From contig NZ_JARKOZ010000044.1 in NCBI RefSeq assembly GCF_029978005.1, positions 79,787 to 143,786 on the forward strand: a stretch of DNA of 64,000 nt, given 5' to 3'. Under the pieces are notes generated by a model. It made no database searches. It saw only the letters and a list, made by a program, of their open reading frames with translations, and was not told the DNA's origin. Source of the DNA: Solidesulfovibrio sp. GTDB lineage: Bacteria; Desulfobacterota; Desulfovibrionia; Desulfovibrionales; Desulfovibrionaceae. Of the stretch, positions 55,476-63,864 are shown in pieces. Both the position numbers and the translations under genes were made by a program. Positions within the stretch are counted from its first letter, which is position 1, and each line of letters opens with the position of its first letter.

Positions 55476-56113
55476 ACGGCCACGACATGGTCCTGTCGCG
55501 CTACGAGATCCGGCTTTCGGGCCTGGGCGGCCAGGGCATCCTGACCATGGGCCGGCTCCTGGGCCAGGCCCTGGCGCTTCACCACGACTACTACGTCACC
55601 CAGACCCAGAGCTACGGCCCCGAGGCCCGGGGCGGGGCCAGCCGGGCCGACCTCGTGGTCAGCTCCGAGCCCATCAGCTACCCCAAAACCGAATATCTCG
55701 ACCTGCTGGTCGCCCTGTCCCAGGAGGCGGTGGGCAGCTACGCCCATTACCTCAAGCCCCGGGGGACCCTGGTCGTGGACACCGGCCTCGTGCGCCAGAC
55801 CCCGTCCAACGTCTTTCTGGGCCTGCCCTTCACCGCCCTGGCCACGGACGGGCTCGGCGTGCCCCAGGCCACCAACGTGGTGGCCCTCGGCGCGGTCGCC
55901 TGGCTGCTCCCCTTCGCCCGGCCCGAGGCCGTGCGCAAGAGCCTCAAGGCGGCGCTGCCGGACAAGATCCGGGCCGTGAACATCAAGGCCTTCAACCTGG
56001 GCTACTCCGAGGCCAAAAAACGCCTGGGCGAGCCCGTGGCCGTTCCCGACCCGACCGCAGGCGGTGGCGACGACGAGCGCATGGAGCTCTGCAACATCAT
56101 GGCCGACGACTGA
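55472..56113 (+). CDS. korC: 2-oxoacid:acceptor oxidoreductase gamma subunit
   Basis: A protein of 213 residues with the gamma-subunit hallmarks IRLSGLGGQGILTMGRLLGQ, TQTQSYGPEARGGASRADLV and GLPFTALATDGLGVPQATNV. It completes the korDABC set and overlaps korB by the ATGA element. The C-terminal tail is acidic. It is followed after 99 bases by the fused succinyl-CoA synthetase. Confidence 0.93.
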   Translation: MNGHDMVLSRYEIRLSGLGGQGILTMGRLLGQALALHHDYYVTQTQSYGPEARGGASRADLVVSSEPISYPKTEYLDLLVALSQEAVGSYAHYLKPRGTLVVDTGLVRQTPSNVFLGLPFTALATDGLGVPQATNVVALGAVAWLLPFARPEAVRKSLKAALPDKIRAVNIKAFNLGYSEAKKRLGEPVAVPDPTAGGGDDERMELCNIMADD

Positions 56114-56212
56114 CGTTCGCCTCCTGGCTGGATTTTTCCCGGGAATGTGCCATAGGGAAGGGAGCAGCCGGGCGCGTGCCCGTCGCCCGCCATGGGCCAG
56201 GGAGAACCCTCC

Positions 56213-58324
56213 ATGCATCTGACCGAACACGCCGGCAAGGCGCTCCTCGCCCGGGCCGGCATCGAAGTCCCGCCCGGCGTCGTCGTGAACCCGGGCGACG
56301 CGGACATGGCCCCGCCGCCCTTTCCCGGACCCTATTACCTCAAGGTTCAGACCCTGTCCGGCGGCCGCGGCAAGGCCGGCGGGGTGGTCCGGGTGGAGGA
56401 GGCCGCCGGGATCGCCGAAGCCGCGTCCCGGCTTTTCTCCCTGCCCCTTGGGGGCGCGACCCCGCCTTTCCTGCGCCTGGAGCCGGCCGTGCCCCACGAC
56501 CGGGCCCTGTACCTGTCCCTTGGCGTCTCGCGCCGGCGCGGCGGGCTGTGCCTGACCGTGGCCGGGGAGGGCGGCGGCGACGTCGAGGCCCTGGCCGGCG
56601 ACGCGCGCCTGCTGGCGCTGGACGTGCCGCCGCCCTTTGGCCTGACGCCCCGCCTGGCGCGGCGGGCCTTTTTTCACCTGGGCCTGCCGCAGGGGCTGTG
56701 GACGCCGTTTCTTGCGCTGCTGGAAAAGCTCTTCGCGGCCGTGGAGGCGGACGGGTTGCTCCTGGCCGAGATCAACCCCCTGGCCGTGACGCCGGACGGG
56801 CGGTTCGTGGCCCTGGACGCCAAGGTGACGGCGGACGACAGCGTGGTGGCCCTGCGGCCAGAGCTGCGCCGCTACGCCGACGACCGGCTGCTGACCGGGG
56901 CCGAGCGCCGGGCGGCGGCCTACGGGCTTGCCTTCGTCAGCCTGCCCGGCCGGGTGGGCCTGCTCGCCAACGGCGCGGGCCTGGCCATGGCCACCATGGA
57001 CGCCCTGGCGGGGGCCGGGCTCGACGCCGCCAACTTCCTGGATTTCGGCGGCACGGCCGACGCCGTGCGGCTGCGGGCGGCATTCGACCTGCTTTTCGCC
57101 GACGAGCGCGTGGCGGCCTGCCTGGTCAATATGTTCGGCGGCATCCTGTCCTGCGCCGACGTGGCCCGGGCCTTCGCCGAAGCCCTGGGCGACGCGCCGC
57201 CGCCGAGGCCGGTGGTGGTGCGCTTCGCCGGCAACGGCGCGGGGCAGGGGGCGGAGCTGCTGCGCCGGCTGGGGCTGCCGGCCCTTGCCGTGGCCGAGGA
57301 CATGGACCAGGCCGTGGCCATGCTTTCGGAAGTGGTCGCGCCGGGGCCGGGGCGGGATTTCTCCGCGCCGCCGCCCGAGGCCTGCCGCTCGCTGCCGGGC
57401 GCGGCCGGCGACGCGGGCGCCTGCGCGTCAGGATTGCGGCCTTTGCCGTCGCTGTTCGATCTCGACGGGAAAAGCGGCGTGCTCGTCCAGGGCATCACCG
57501 GCCGGGCCGGCAGCCGCCACGCCCTGCGCATGCGGGCCTACGGGGCGAACGTCGTGGCCGGGGTCACGCCCTTTCGCGGCGGTCGGGACGTGGAGGGCAT
57601 ACCGGTCTACGACAGCGTGGCCGCGGCCGTGGCCCGTCACGCCGTGGACGTGTCGGTGATCTTCGTGCCGGCCGCCGGCGCGGCCGACGCCATCCTGGAG
57701 GCGGCCGAGGCCGGCGTTTCGCGCATCGCGTGCATCACCGACGGCGTGCCGCAAAAGGACATGCTGGCCGTGCGCGCGGCCCTTGCCGGCAAGGACGTGC
57801 TGCTCCTTGGCCCCAACACGCCCGGGCTTCTCGTACCCGGAGCCATGCAGGCCGGCATCATGCCGCCCGACCCCTTCCTGCCCGGGCCGGTGGCGGTTTT
57901 TTCCCGCAGCGGCACCCTGACCTACGAGGTCTGCTCGCGCCTGTCCGCCGCGGGCATCGGCCAGGCCGCGGCCGCGGGCATCGGCGGCGATCCCTTCGGC
58001 GGGGCGGATTTCACGGCGCTGTGCCATATGGTGCGCGACGACGACCGGGTGCGGGCGGTCATGCTCATCGGCGAGGTAGGCGGCCGGGCCGAGGAGGACG
58101 CGGCCGCCTACGTGCTGGAAACGGCCTATCCCAAGCCCGTGGCCGCCTTCGTGGCCGGGCTGTCCGCGCCGCCGGGCCGGGCGCTCGGCCATGCCGGGGC
58201 GCTGCTCGAGCGCCCTGGCGGCGTGGCCGGCAAGCTGGCCTGCCTGTCGCGGGCGGGCATCGCCGTGTGCGCCGAGCTCGGCGAAGTGGCCGGGGTGATG
58301 GCCGGGCTTCTGTGCGGGGCCTGA
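56213..58324 (+). CDS. sucCD: Fused succinyl-CoA synthetase (SucC-SucD single chain)
   Basis: A protein of 703 residues. The N-terminal 380 residues are a SucC-type ATP-grasp and ligase module (MHLTEHAGKALLARAGIEVP, KVQTLSGGRGKAGGVV, LLLAEINPLAVT, NFLDFGGTADA, VNMFGGILSCADVA). After a linker (about 385-415) comes a SucD-type CoA-binding module (VLVQGITGRAGSRHALRMRA, LLGPNTPGLLVPG, GIGGDPFGGADF) with the phospho-His in LGHAGALLE near residue 655. It converts succinyl-CoA to succinate with ATP formation. ATG 56213 has GGGAGA about seven bases upstream. Placement after korDABC suggests an operon converting 2-oxoglutarate to succinate. Confidence 0.9.
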   Translation: MHLTEHAGKALLARAGIEVPPGVVVNPGDADMAPPPFPGPYYLKVQTLSGGRGKAGGVVRVEEAAGIAEAASRLFSLPLGGATPPFLRLEPAVPHDRALYLSLGVSRRRGGLCLTVAGEGGGDVEALAGDARLLALDVPPPFGLTPRLARRAFFHLGLPQGLWTPFLALLEKLFAAVEADGLLLAEINPLAVTPDGRFVALDAKVTADDSVVALRPELRRYADDRLLTGAERRAAAYGLAFVSLPGRVGLLANGAGLAMATMDALAGAGLDAANFLDFGGTADAVRLRAAFDLLFADERVAACLVNMFGGILSCADVARAFAEALGDAPPPRPVVVRFAGNGAGQGAELLRRLGLPALAVAEDMDQAVAMLSEVVAPGPGRDFSAPPPEACRSLPGAAGDAGACASGLRPLPSLFDLDGKSGVLVQGITGRAGSRHALRMRAYGANVVAGVTPFRGGRDVEGIPVYDSVAAAVARHAVDVSVIFVPAAGAADAILEAAEAGVSRIACITDGVPQKDMLAVRAALAGKDVLLLGPNTPGLLVPGAMQAGIMPPDPFLPGPVAVFSRSGTLTYEVCSRLSAAGIGQAAAAGIGGDPFGGADFTALCHMVRDDDRVRAVMLIGEVGGRAEEDAAAYVLETAYPKPVAAFVAGLSAPPGRALGHAGALLERPGGVAGKLACLSRAGIAVCAELGEVAGVMAGLLCGA

Positions 58325-58355
58325 CGGGGAGTGCTCGAAAACGATTCTTCAGGCG

Positions 58356-58378
58356 CGCGGCCCGCGCCACGGGCCGCG
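58356..58378. terminator. Possible terminator hairpin between convergent genes
   Basis: A 9-base-pair GC-rich stem (58356-58364 with 58370-58378) and a five-base loop lie between the sucCD stop and the stop of the small exported protein gene. There is no T-run, so it may be a Rho-assisted or processing structure. Confidence 0.4.
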
Positions 58379-58428
58379 TGTCACGCGCGGGCGCGCCTTG
58401 GCGCGGGAGGGGCCTTGCGTCGGGCGGG

Positions 58429-58767
58429 CTAGTTGCCCTTGGCCGGGACGGACTCGGCCTTGGCGTCCTTCTTTTCCCGCTTGGGCCGCACATAGCCCTT
58501 GTACTTGTCTTCGATCTTGGACTTTTCCTTGGCGAAAACCGCCGCGTCCTTGGCGTGCTCGCTCTCGGACCAGGCCCGGTAGCGCGCCTCGGCCGCGTCC
58601 GAACGGGCCGTGGCGGGCGAGGCCTTGGCCGGCTTGGCGGGCGCGGCCGGCTGGGCGGCGGCTTCGGGCGCGGCCGGCGCGGCCGGGGCCGGTTCGGCGG
58701 CTTGAACGGAAAAAGCCGGGGTCAGCAGACACCCGGCGACGACAAACGAGGCGGCGACCTTGCGCAT
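58429..58767 (-). CDS. Small exported Ala/Pro-rich protein, unknown function
   Basis: A protein of 112 residues with a signal peptide (KVAASFVVAGCLLTPAFSVQ, cleavage near AQA-type site before EPAPAAP), an Ala/Pro-rich linker (about 24-55) and a charged helical C-terminus (EARYRAWSESEHAKDAAVFA, YVRPKREKKDAK). No family is recognised. A GGGAGAATCC ribosome site precedes ATG 58767. The charged helix may bind a partner or the cell wall; this is only a guess. Confidence 0.7.
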   Translation of the reverse strand: MRKVAASFVVAGCLLTPAFSVQAAEPAPAAPAAPEAAAQPAAPAKPAKASPATARSDAAEARYRAWSESEHAKDAAVFAKEKSKIEDKYKGYVRPKREKKDAKAESVPAKGN

Positions 58768-58908
58768 GGATTCTCCCTGACGGTCTCTGGGGCCGTGAAT
58801 CGGTCGGCCAGGAACTAACCACATTTCCCCGGAGCCGGCAATGGGGACGGCGGCCGCGAGGCGGCTTCCCTTCTGGCCAAGCGCCGGGATTTGACGTAGA
58901 AATCGACG

Positions 58909-60555
58909 ATGCCGGACGACCTGACGCCCAAAGACAGCCCCGCTTTTCTCGCCTCCCTCATGGACGCGTCCCCGGACCTCTTCTTCTTCAAGGACGCCGC
59001 CTGCGTCTACCGCTACGCCAACAAGGCCTTCTGCGACCTGTTCGGGCTCACCCGCGAGGAAGTCCTCGGGCATACGGATTTCGACATCTTCCCGGCCGCC
59101 AACGCCAGGCGGCACCGCCGGGCCGACCAGTCCGTCCTGTCCGCGGGCCGGTTCGCCTCCTTCGACTACGAGGTCGTGGTCTCCGGCCGGGCCGTCTGGC
59201 TGCAGGTGCTCAAGACCCCGCTTCGCGACGCCTCGGGGAGCATCACGGGCATCATCTGCGCCGCCCGCAACGTCACCACCCGCAAGCGCCACGAGGACGA
59301 GGCCCGCCTGGTCCGGCGCGAGCTGGAAAAGGACGTGGCCGACCAGTCCGAGGACCTGCGCCGCATCAACCAGGAGCTGCGCCGCCAGATCGTCCAGCGC
59401 CACAAGGCCGAAAAGGCCCTGGAAGAGTCCCTGCGCACCGTCAACCTCATCGTGGAGAACAGCCCCATCGGCGTCTCCTTCGTCACCGAGCGCGTGGTGC
59501 GCCGGGCCAACCCGCGCTTCCATGAACTCTTCGCCAGCCCGCCGGGCGGCATCGTCGGGCAGTCCACGGCCGTGTTCTATCCCGACCGGGCCTCCTTCGA
59601 GGCCTTCGGCGAGGCGTTCTACCCCATGCTCGCCCGGGGGGAGCGGGTGGACACGGTGCGGCTCATGCGCCGCTTCGACGGCACGGACTTCTGGTGCCGC
59701 ATCATCGGCCAGGTGCTTTTTCCCGAGCGGCCCCAGGCCGGCTCCATCTGGCTCATGGAGGACGTGACCGAACGCCGCCTGGCCGAAGAGGCCGCCCTGG
59801 CCGCCGAGCGGCTCAAGCGGGAATTCGTGGACAACATGTCCCACGAGGTTCGCACGCCGCTCAACGGCATCATGGGCATGCTGCAGGTGCTGGAAGGCAC
59901 GCAGCTGTCCCAGGAGCAACGGGAGAACCTTTCCGTCCTGCGCCAATGCGCCGTGAGCCTGGCCGACCTGCTGGAAGGCATCCTCGATTTCTCGCGCCTC
60001 GACGCCGGCGGGGAGTCCGCCCGGCGCGACATCTTCTCCGTCCGGGACGTGGTCCGGGGGACGCTCAATTCCTTTCAGACGGCGGCCCGGCAGAAGGGGC
60101 TCGACCTTGTCTGCCGCATCCGCATCGACGTGCCCGAGGCGGTGGTCGGCGACGGGGCCGGGCTGCGCCGGGTGCTGGCGGCCCTGGTGGGCAACGCCGT
60201 GAAGTTCACGCCCTCGGGCGAGGTGGCGGTGGAGGCGGTCCAGGGCTGGAGCTGCCGCGAGGCCGGGGCCGCGCCGACGGTGGACGACACGGTCTACCTG
60301 GCCTTTTCCGTGCGCGATACCGGCATCGGCCTTCCCTCCGAGGCGCTCGACGCCATCTTCGAGCCCTTCCGGCAGGCCGATGGCAGCATGACGCGACGCT
60401 ACGGCGGCGCGGGCCTGGGCCTGGCCATCGCCCGCAAGGCGGCCGAGGCCATGGGCGGTTTTCTGGACGTGCAAAGCATCCCGGGCCAGGGCAGCGTCTT
60501 CTGCTTTTGCGTGCCCTTCGCCCTGCCGGACAAGGCGACCGAGCCGCCGGCTTGA
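58909..60555 (+). CDS. Double-PAS sensor histidine kinase
   Basis: A protein of 548 residues, cytoplasmic by sequence. PAS-1 (about 10-125: DASPDLFFFKDAACVYRYAN, GHTDFDIFPAAN), a coiled linker, PAS-2 (about 180-295: VENSPIGVSFVTERVVRRAN), HisKA with the phospho-acceptor in NMSHEVRTPLNGIMGML, and an ATPase domain with GNAVKFTPSGEVAVE, DTGIGLPSEALDAIFEPFRQ and GGAGLGLAIARKAAEAMGG. All kinase boxes look intact. No receiver is attached; the AraC regulator 32 bases downstream is a possible functional neighbour. Confidence 0.92.
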   Translation: MPDDLTPKDSPAFLASLMDASPDLFFFKDAACVYRYANKAFCDLFGLTREEVLGHTDFDIFPAANARRHRRADQSVLSAGRFASFDYEVVVSGRAVWLQVLKTPLRDASGSITGIICAARNVTTRKRHEDEARLVRRELEKDVADQSEDLRRINQELRRQIVQRHKAEKALEESLRTVNLIVENSPIGVSFVTERVVRRANPRFHELFASPPGGIVGQSTAVFYPDRASFEAFGEAFYPMLARGERVDTVRLMRRFDGTDFWCRIIGQVLFPERPQAGSIWLMEDVTERRLAEEAALAAERLKREFVDNMSHEVRTPLNGIMGMLQVLEGTQLSQEQRENLSVLRQCAVSLADLLEGILDFSRLDAGGESARRDIFSVRDVVRGTLNSFQTAARQKGLDLVCRIRIDVPEAVVGDGAGLRRVLAALVGNAVKFTPSGEVAVEAVQGWSCREAGAAPTVDDTVYLAFSVRDTGIGLPSEALDAIFEPFRQADGSMTRRYGGAGLGLAIARKAAEAMGGFLDVQSIPGQGSVFCFCVPFALPDKATEPPA

Positions 60556-60587
60556 CCCGGCGGGCCTTCCTGGAACAAGCTCAGCCC

Positions 60588-61274
60588 ATGTCCGGCCGTT
60601 CCCCCCGCTTCGCCCCCGAGCTCCTGCGCCGGCGCGTCGACCCGGAGCTTCCCGGCCTCGAGGCCAGGCTCGCCGCCTACCGTCGCCAGGCCTTCGCCAG
60701 CCACATCCACGACGCCTGGTGCGTGGGGCTCGTGCTCTCCGGGGCCACGCGCATGCGCCAGGGCGCGGCGGCCCGCCGCGTCGGGGCGGGCGAGGCGGCC
60801 CTGATCGAGCCGGGCGTGCCCCATTCCTGCAATCCCGAGCCCGACGGCCGGTTGAGCTATGTCATGTTCTTCCTGGACCGTCAGGCATTGGCGTCCACCG
60901 CCGGGGAGGAGGGCGACCCGGTCTTTCGCGCTCCGGTGGTGCGCGACTCCCTGCTCTCCCGCCGGCTGGTGACGCTTTACCGCGCCCTGGGCGCGCCGGG
61001 CGGCCGGCTGTCCAAGGAGACGCTCCTGTGCCGGGCCCTGGGGCCGCTGCTCGGCGGCCGGGCCGCGCCCGAGCCCCGGAGCGACGCCGGGGCGGCGGCC
61101 CTGGTCCGGGACTACCTGCGGCAGCATCCCCGCGAGAACACGTCGCTGGCCGCCCTGGCCGCTCTGGCCGGGCGCAGCCCGGCCTACCTGCTGCGCCTTT
61201 TCAAGCGCCGCTACGGCCTGCCGCCCCACGCCTACCAGAACCACCTGCGCGTGGAGCGGGCCAAGGCCCTGCTA
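60588..61274 (+). pseudogene. AraC-family regulator truncated by an IS630-family insertion
   Basis: The N-terminal cupin-like effector domain (about 1-140: SHIHDAWCVGLVLSGATRMR, ALIEPGVPHSCNPEPDGRLS) and the first helix-turn-helix of the AraC DNA-binding domain (NTSLAALAALAGRSPAYLLR, LFKRRYGLPPHAYQNHLRVE) are present. The frame then meets the IS end at 61275, which adds a few foreign residues and a stop at 61289. The second helix-turn-helix, needed for full operator recognition, is gone and is not found on the other side of the insertion, so the gene is probably non-functional. Confidence 0.88.
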
Positions 61275-61305
61275 GTGTTGCGTCCTTGAAATAAATCTAT
61301 ATACT
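61275..61305 (+). repeat. Left terminal inverted repeat of the IS630 copy
   Basis: Pairs with the right end at 62367-62397. Besides the first 18 bases, further matches (AAT, ATAT) extend the imperfect repeat into the AT-rich subterminal region. Confidence 0.8.
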
Positions 61306-61328
61306 GGCCTCCAGTTTAGGAGGTCAGG

Positions 61329-62369
61329 ATGGGCGCTCGGGTAAAGGTTGAGTTGACGGAGGAGCAGGCGGCAACGCTGCGGATGCGGGCTGGGTCCGGC
61401 AAGACCGAACAGCGTATGGCCCTGCGGGCCAAGGTGATCCTTCTGGCGGCCGAAGGGTTGGGCCTCAAGCAGATTGAGAAAGAGACTGCCTTGAACTGGC
61501 AAAGCTGCCTGAAATGGCGCAAGCGCTTCCTGGCGTACGGCCTCGAAGGCTTGAAAGATCAGGCGGGGCGCGGTCGGCCACAGTCGATCACCCCGGAAGA
61601 ACGGGTGGGCGTCGTGGCTCTGGCCTGCACTACACCCGTCGACGGCAGCAGCCACTGGAGCGTGCGTAAGCTGGCAGAGGTCACCGGCCACAGCAAGTCC
61701 GCAGTTCAGAAAATCCTGGCCGAGGGGGCCATCAAGCCCCACAAAACCAAGTATTGGTGCGGCAAGAGCCCCGACCCCGAATTCGAGCAAAAGCAGGCGG
61801 CCATCATCGGCCTGTACCTGAACCCGCCGGAAAACGCCCTCGTTCTCTCGGTGGACGAGAAGTCGCAAATCCAGGCTCTTGATCGGACTCAGCCGCTGCT
61901 GCCCATGCGATCAGGTGAGCCTAAGCGGCTGACCGCCACCTACAAGCGCCACGGCACGACCTGTCTCCTGGCCGCCTTGGCGGTTCACGCCGGGACCGTC
62001 GAGGGACGCTGCGTCGAGAGCACGAATCATGAGGAATTTCTGAAGTTTTTGAAACTGCTCTACCGCAAGTACCCCGGAAAACACCTGCACGTGATCGTGG
62101 ATAATCTGGCTGTTCACAAACACCAGAAGATCAAGGACTGGGTGGCAGGGAAGCGGCGGATGACCATGCACTACACGCCGACCTACTCCTCCTGGCTAAA
62201 CCAAGTGGAGATCTGGTTCAATATCTTCGCCCGCGACGTGCTCCGGGACGGTATCTGGCGCTCAAAGCAACAACTCGTCGGCCAGATCATGGAGTACATC
62301 AAGAACTATAACGAGCTCTGGGCAAAGCCCTTCAAGTGGACCTACACCGGCAAACCGCTGGTCGCTTAA
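61329..62369 (+). CDS. IS630-family transposase
   Basis: A protein of 346 residues. N-terminal helix-turn-helix region (LRAKVILLAAEGLGLKQIEK, WRKRFLAYGLEGLKDQAGRG) and C-terminal DDE domain: first Asp in LVLSVDEKSQIQALDR, second in LHVIVDNLAVHKHQ, final Glu in YSSWLNQVEIWFNIF. The length and motif order match full-length IS630 transposases, so this copy may be active. An AGGAGG ribosome site lies just upstream of ATG 61329. Confidence 0.93.
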   Translation: MGARVKVELTEEQAATLRMRAGSGKTEQRMALRAKVILLAAEGLGLKQIEKETALNWQSCLKWRKRFLAYGLEGLKDQAGRGRPQSITPEERVGVVALACTTPVDGSSHWSVRKLAEVTGHSKSAVQKILAEGAIKPHKTKYWCGKSPDPEFEQKQAAIIGLYLNPPENALVLSVDEKSQIQALDRTQPLLPMRSGEPKRLTATYKRHGTTCLLAALAVHAGTVEGRCVESTNHEEFLKFLKLLYRKYPGKHLHVIVDNLAVHKHQKIKDWVAGKRRMTMHYTPTYSSWLNQVEIWFNIFARDVLRDGIWRSKQQLVGQIMEYIKNYNELWAKPFKWTYTGKPLVA

Positions 62370-62376
62370 ATATGTA

Positions 62377-63042
62377 TTAATTTTGAGGACGCGACACTAG
62401 AATACCTACCCAGCAGGCCCCTAGCCCGGTCGAGGCCGCAGCTAGTTCCATATAGGTCAGGGCAATGCCGCAGTCCACAGCCCCCCAGACATAATCCGCC
62501 GGGCTATACGCCGCGACGAATGCGGGCGCTCCGTGCAGGATCGAGTCTTGTCCCTGGTCCCACATTTCCACCATCTTTTTCATGTATACGCTGAGATGTA
62601 CGCTCCGGCGCATCCATTCGCTGATCAGTTCGGCCACAGACCGGGTCTTGGCCGGATCGAGGCAGGCGATCCAGGACACCTTTTGCGTGTTCGACGTCGT
62701 GGGGGCGAACCGGGATGTGTCCAGGAGCCAGGCCAGGGTCTCGGGCGCAACAAGTTTGTCTTTGTATGCCCGTATAGAACGTCTGGACAGCATGAGGTCC
62801 CGCACGGCCTGCGCGTTGGCCATTTTGGTCGACACAGGCAGGCCCGCTCTGGCATCCAACAGGGAATTGGTCAACGCCCCGTGAGGACACACGGACACGC
62901 AGTGGCCGCAAGACATGCAGAGCGCGTCCGGGGTCTCCCTGGGCAGGCCATCCGCGCCCATTTCGATGCAGCCCAGAGGGCAGACTTTGGCGCACATGCC
63001 GTCGCGAGTGCAGGCGGCGGCATCAACAGTGAGCAGATCCAT
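62377..63042 (-). pseudogene. Ferredoxin-nitroreductase fusion, C-terminus cut by the IS630 element
   Basis: Starts at ATG 63042 (AAGAAGGAGTTCACC upstream). The N-terminus holds two 4Fe-4S motifs (CTRDGMCAKVCPLGCIEMG and CMSCGHCVSVCPHGAL), followed by a nitroreductase domain (MLSRRSIRAYKDKLVAPETL, LDTSRFAPTTSNTQKVSWIA, YVWGAVDCGIALTYMELAAA). Genuine sequence ends at GLGACWVGI where the IS begins (62399); seven IS-coded residues follow. About 50-60 residues of a normal C-terminus, which helps form the FMN site and dimer, are missing. The gene is divergent from the HxlR regulator. Confidence 0.88.
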
Positions 63043-63112
63043 GGTGAACTCCTTCTTACCTATCGCATTTTCGCGCCCGGCATGATCCCGCCGGGGCATG
63101 AGGCCCAAGGAC

Positions 63113-63175
63113 GCGTTTACCAAGTAGGCCACTTGTAGTAGGCTGGTCTTAATTTGCAAGTAGGTACAATGAGGT
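63113..63175. promoter_or_regulatory. Probable operator/promoter between nitroreductase and HxlR genes
   Basis: The divergent intergenic region carries CAAGTAGG twice (about 63122 and 63159) with an inverted ACTTGTAG between them, a symmetrical arrangement expected for an HxlR-type dimer site controlling both directions. No experimental site is known to me. Confidence 0.4.
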
Positions 63176-63223
63176 ATGGTGGTTTCTATCCGGTAACCCA
63201 TCTGAGCCGAGGTGAATCCGAGT

Positions 63224-63628
63224 ATGTCACAAAACAGTCAACCGTGTGTGGCCAAAGATCACAACGGAAAGCAGTATTATTGCTCCATGGAATTAGCGAT
63301 TATAATGATAGGCGGCAAATGGAAACCACTTATTCTATGGGCACTTGGCGCAAATGGAATGATGCGGTTTGGAGAGTTGCGTAGACTCCTGTCCGGCGCG
63401 TCGCAAAAAATGCTCACCCAGCAGTTGAGAGAGCTGGAAACCGACGGTCTGATCGTGCGGGAGGCGCACCCGCAGGTGCCACCGCGGGTAGAATATTCGC
63501 TCACCACCCGCGCCTTGCGCTTGGTGCCGATTCTCAATCAACTGGATGTGTGGGCGCAGGCGGTCGAACAGGAAAAGTCGGAAGCGCACGCTTCTTCCAT
63601 AGAAGACGCTTCACCCAGCAATCCGTAG
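63224..63628 (+). CDS. HxlR-family transcriptional regulator
   Basis: A protein of 134 residues with the HxlR winged helix: CSMELAIIMIGGKWKPLILW, MMRFGELRRLLSGASQKMLT, QQLRELETDGLIVREAHPQV and VEYSLTTRALRLVPILNQLD. A Cys lies just before the domain (YYCSM), the position of the redox-sensing Cys in several relatives. It likely controls the divergent ferredoxin-nitroreductase. ATG 63224 is preferred (GAGGTG nine bases upstream); GTG 63212 is possible. Confidence 0.92.
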   Translation: MSQNSQPCVAKDHNGKQYYCSMELAIIMIGGKWKPLILWALGANGMMRFGELRRLLSGASQKMLTQQLRELETDGLIVREAHPQVPPRVEYSLTTRALRLVPILNQLDVWAQAVEQEKSEAHASSIEDASPSNP

Positions 63629-63864
63629 AGCCCGGGTTGGGGAACGAGGTTGGGGAAGCGCCATCGCCGCCATGGCCTCACCCGCGGCTGCGGGTTTCCC
63701 ACTCGTCGCGGGTGCGGTTGACGAGCTTTTGCGTGACCAGATGGGCACAGACAGCTTCGCCGAAAAAGGCCTCGACCTAATCCATGGTCCCGGACTCCAG
63801 CAGGGCGACGAGAGACACAAGGGCTGGGAGCTCACCCTACAGGCGGGGGAAAATATGGGCCTAG
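63629..63864. other. Short region between HxlR gene and second IS copy
   Basis: No gene is supported. On the minus strand a short frame (about 63687-63782) encodes VEAFFGEAVCAHLVTQKLVN and a stop, with a coding-like look, which could be the end of a truncated gene cut by the IS; it was not identified. Confidence 0.4.

Larger units (their letters stand above)
61275..62397 (+). mobile_element. IS630-family insertion sequence (complete)
   Basis: A 1123-base element flanked by TA on both sides (61273-61274 and 62398-62399), the usual target duplication of the IS630/Tc1 group. Terminal inverted repeats start GTGTTGCGTCCTTGAAAT (left) and GTGTCGCGTCCTCAAAAT (right, complement), 15 of 18 identical. 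It encodes one transposase. The left flank is an AraC gene and the right flank a truncated nitroreductase, so the two flanks did not come from one interrupted gene. Confidence 0.9.
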
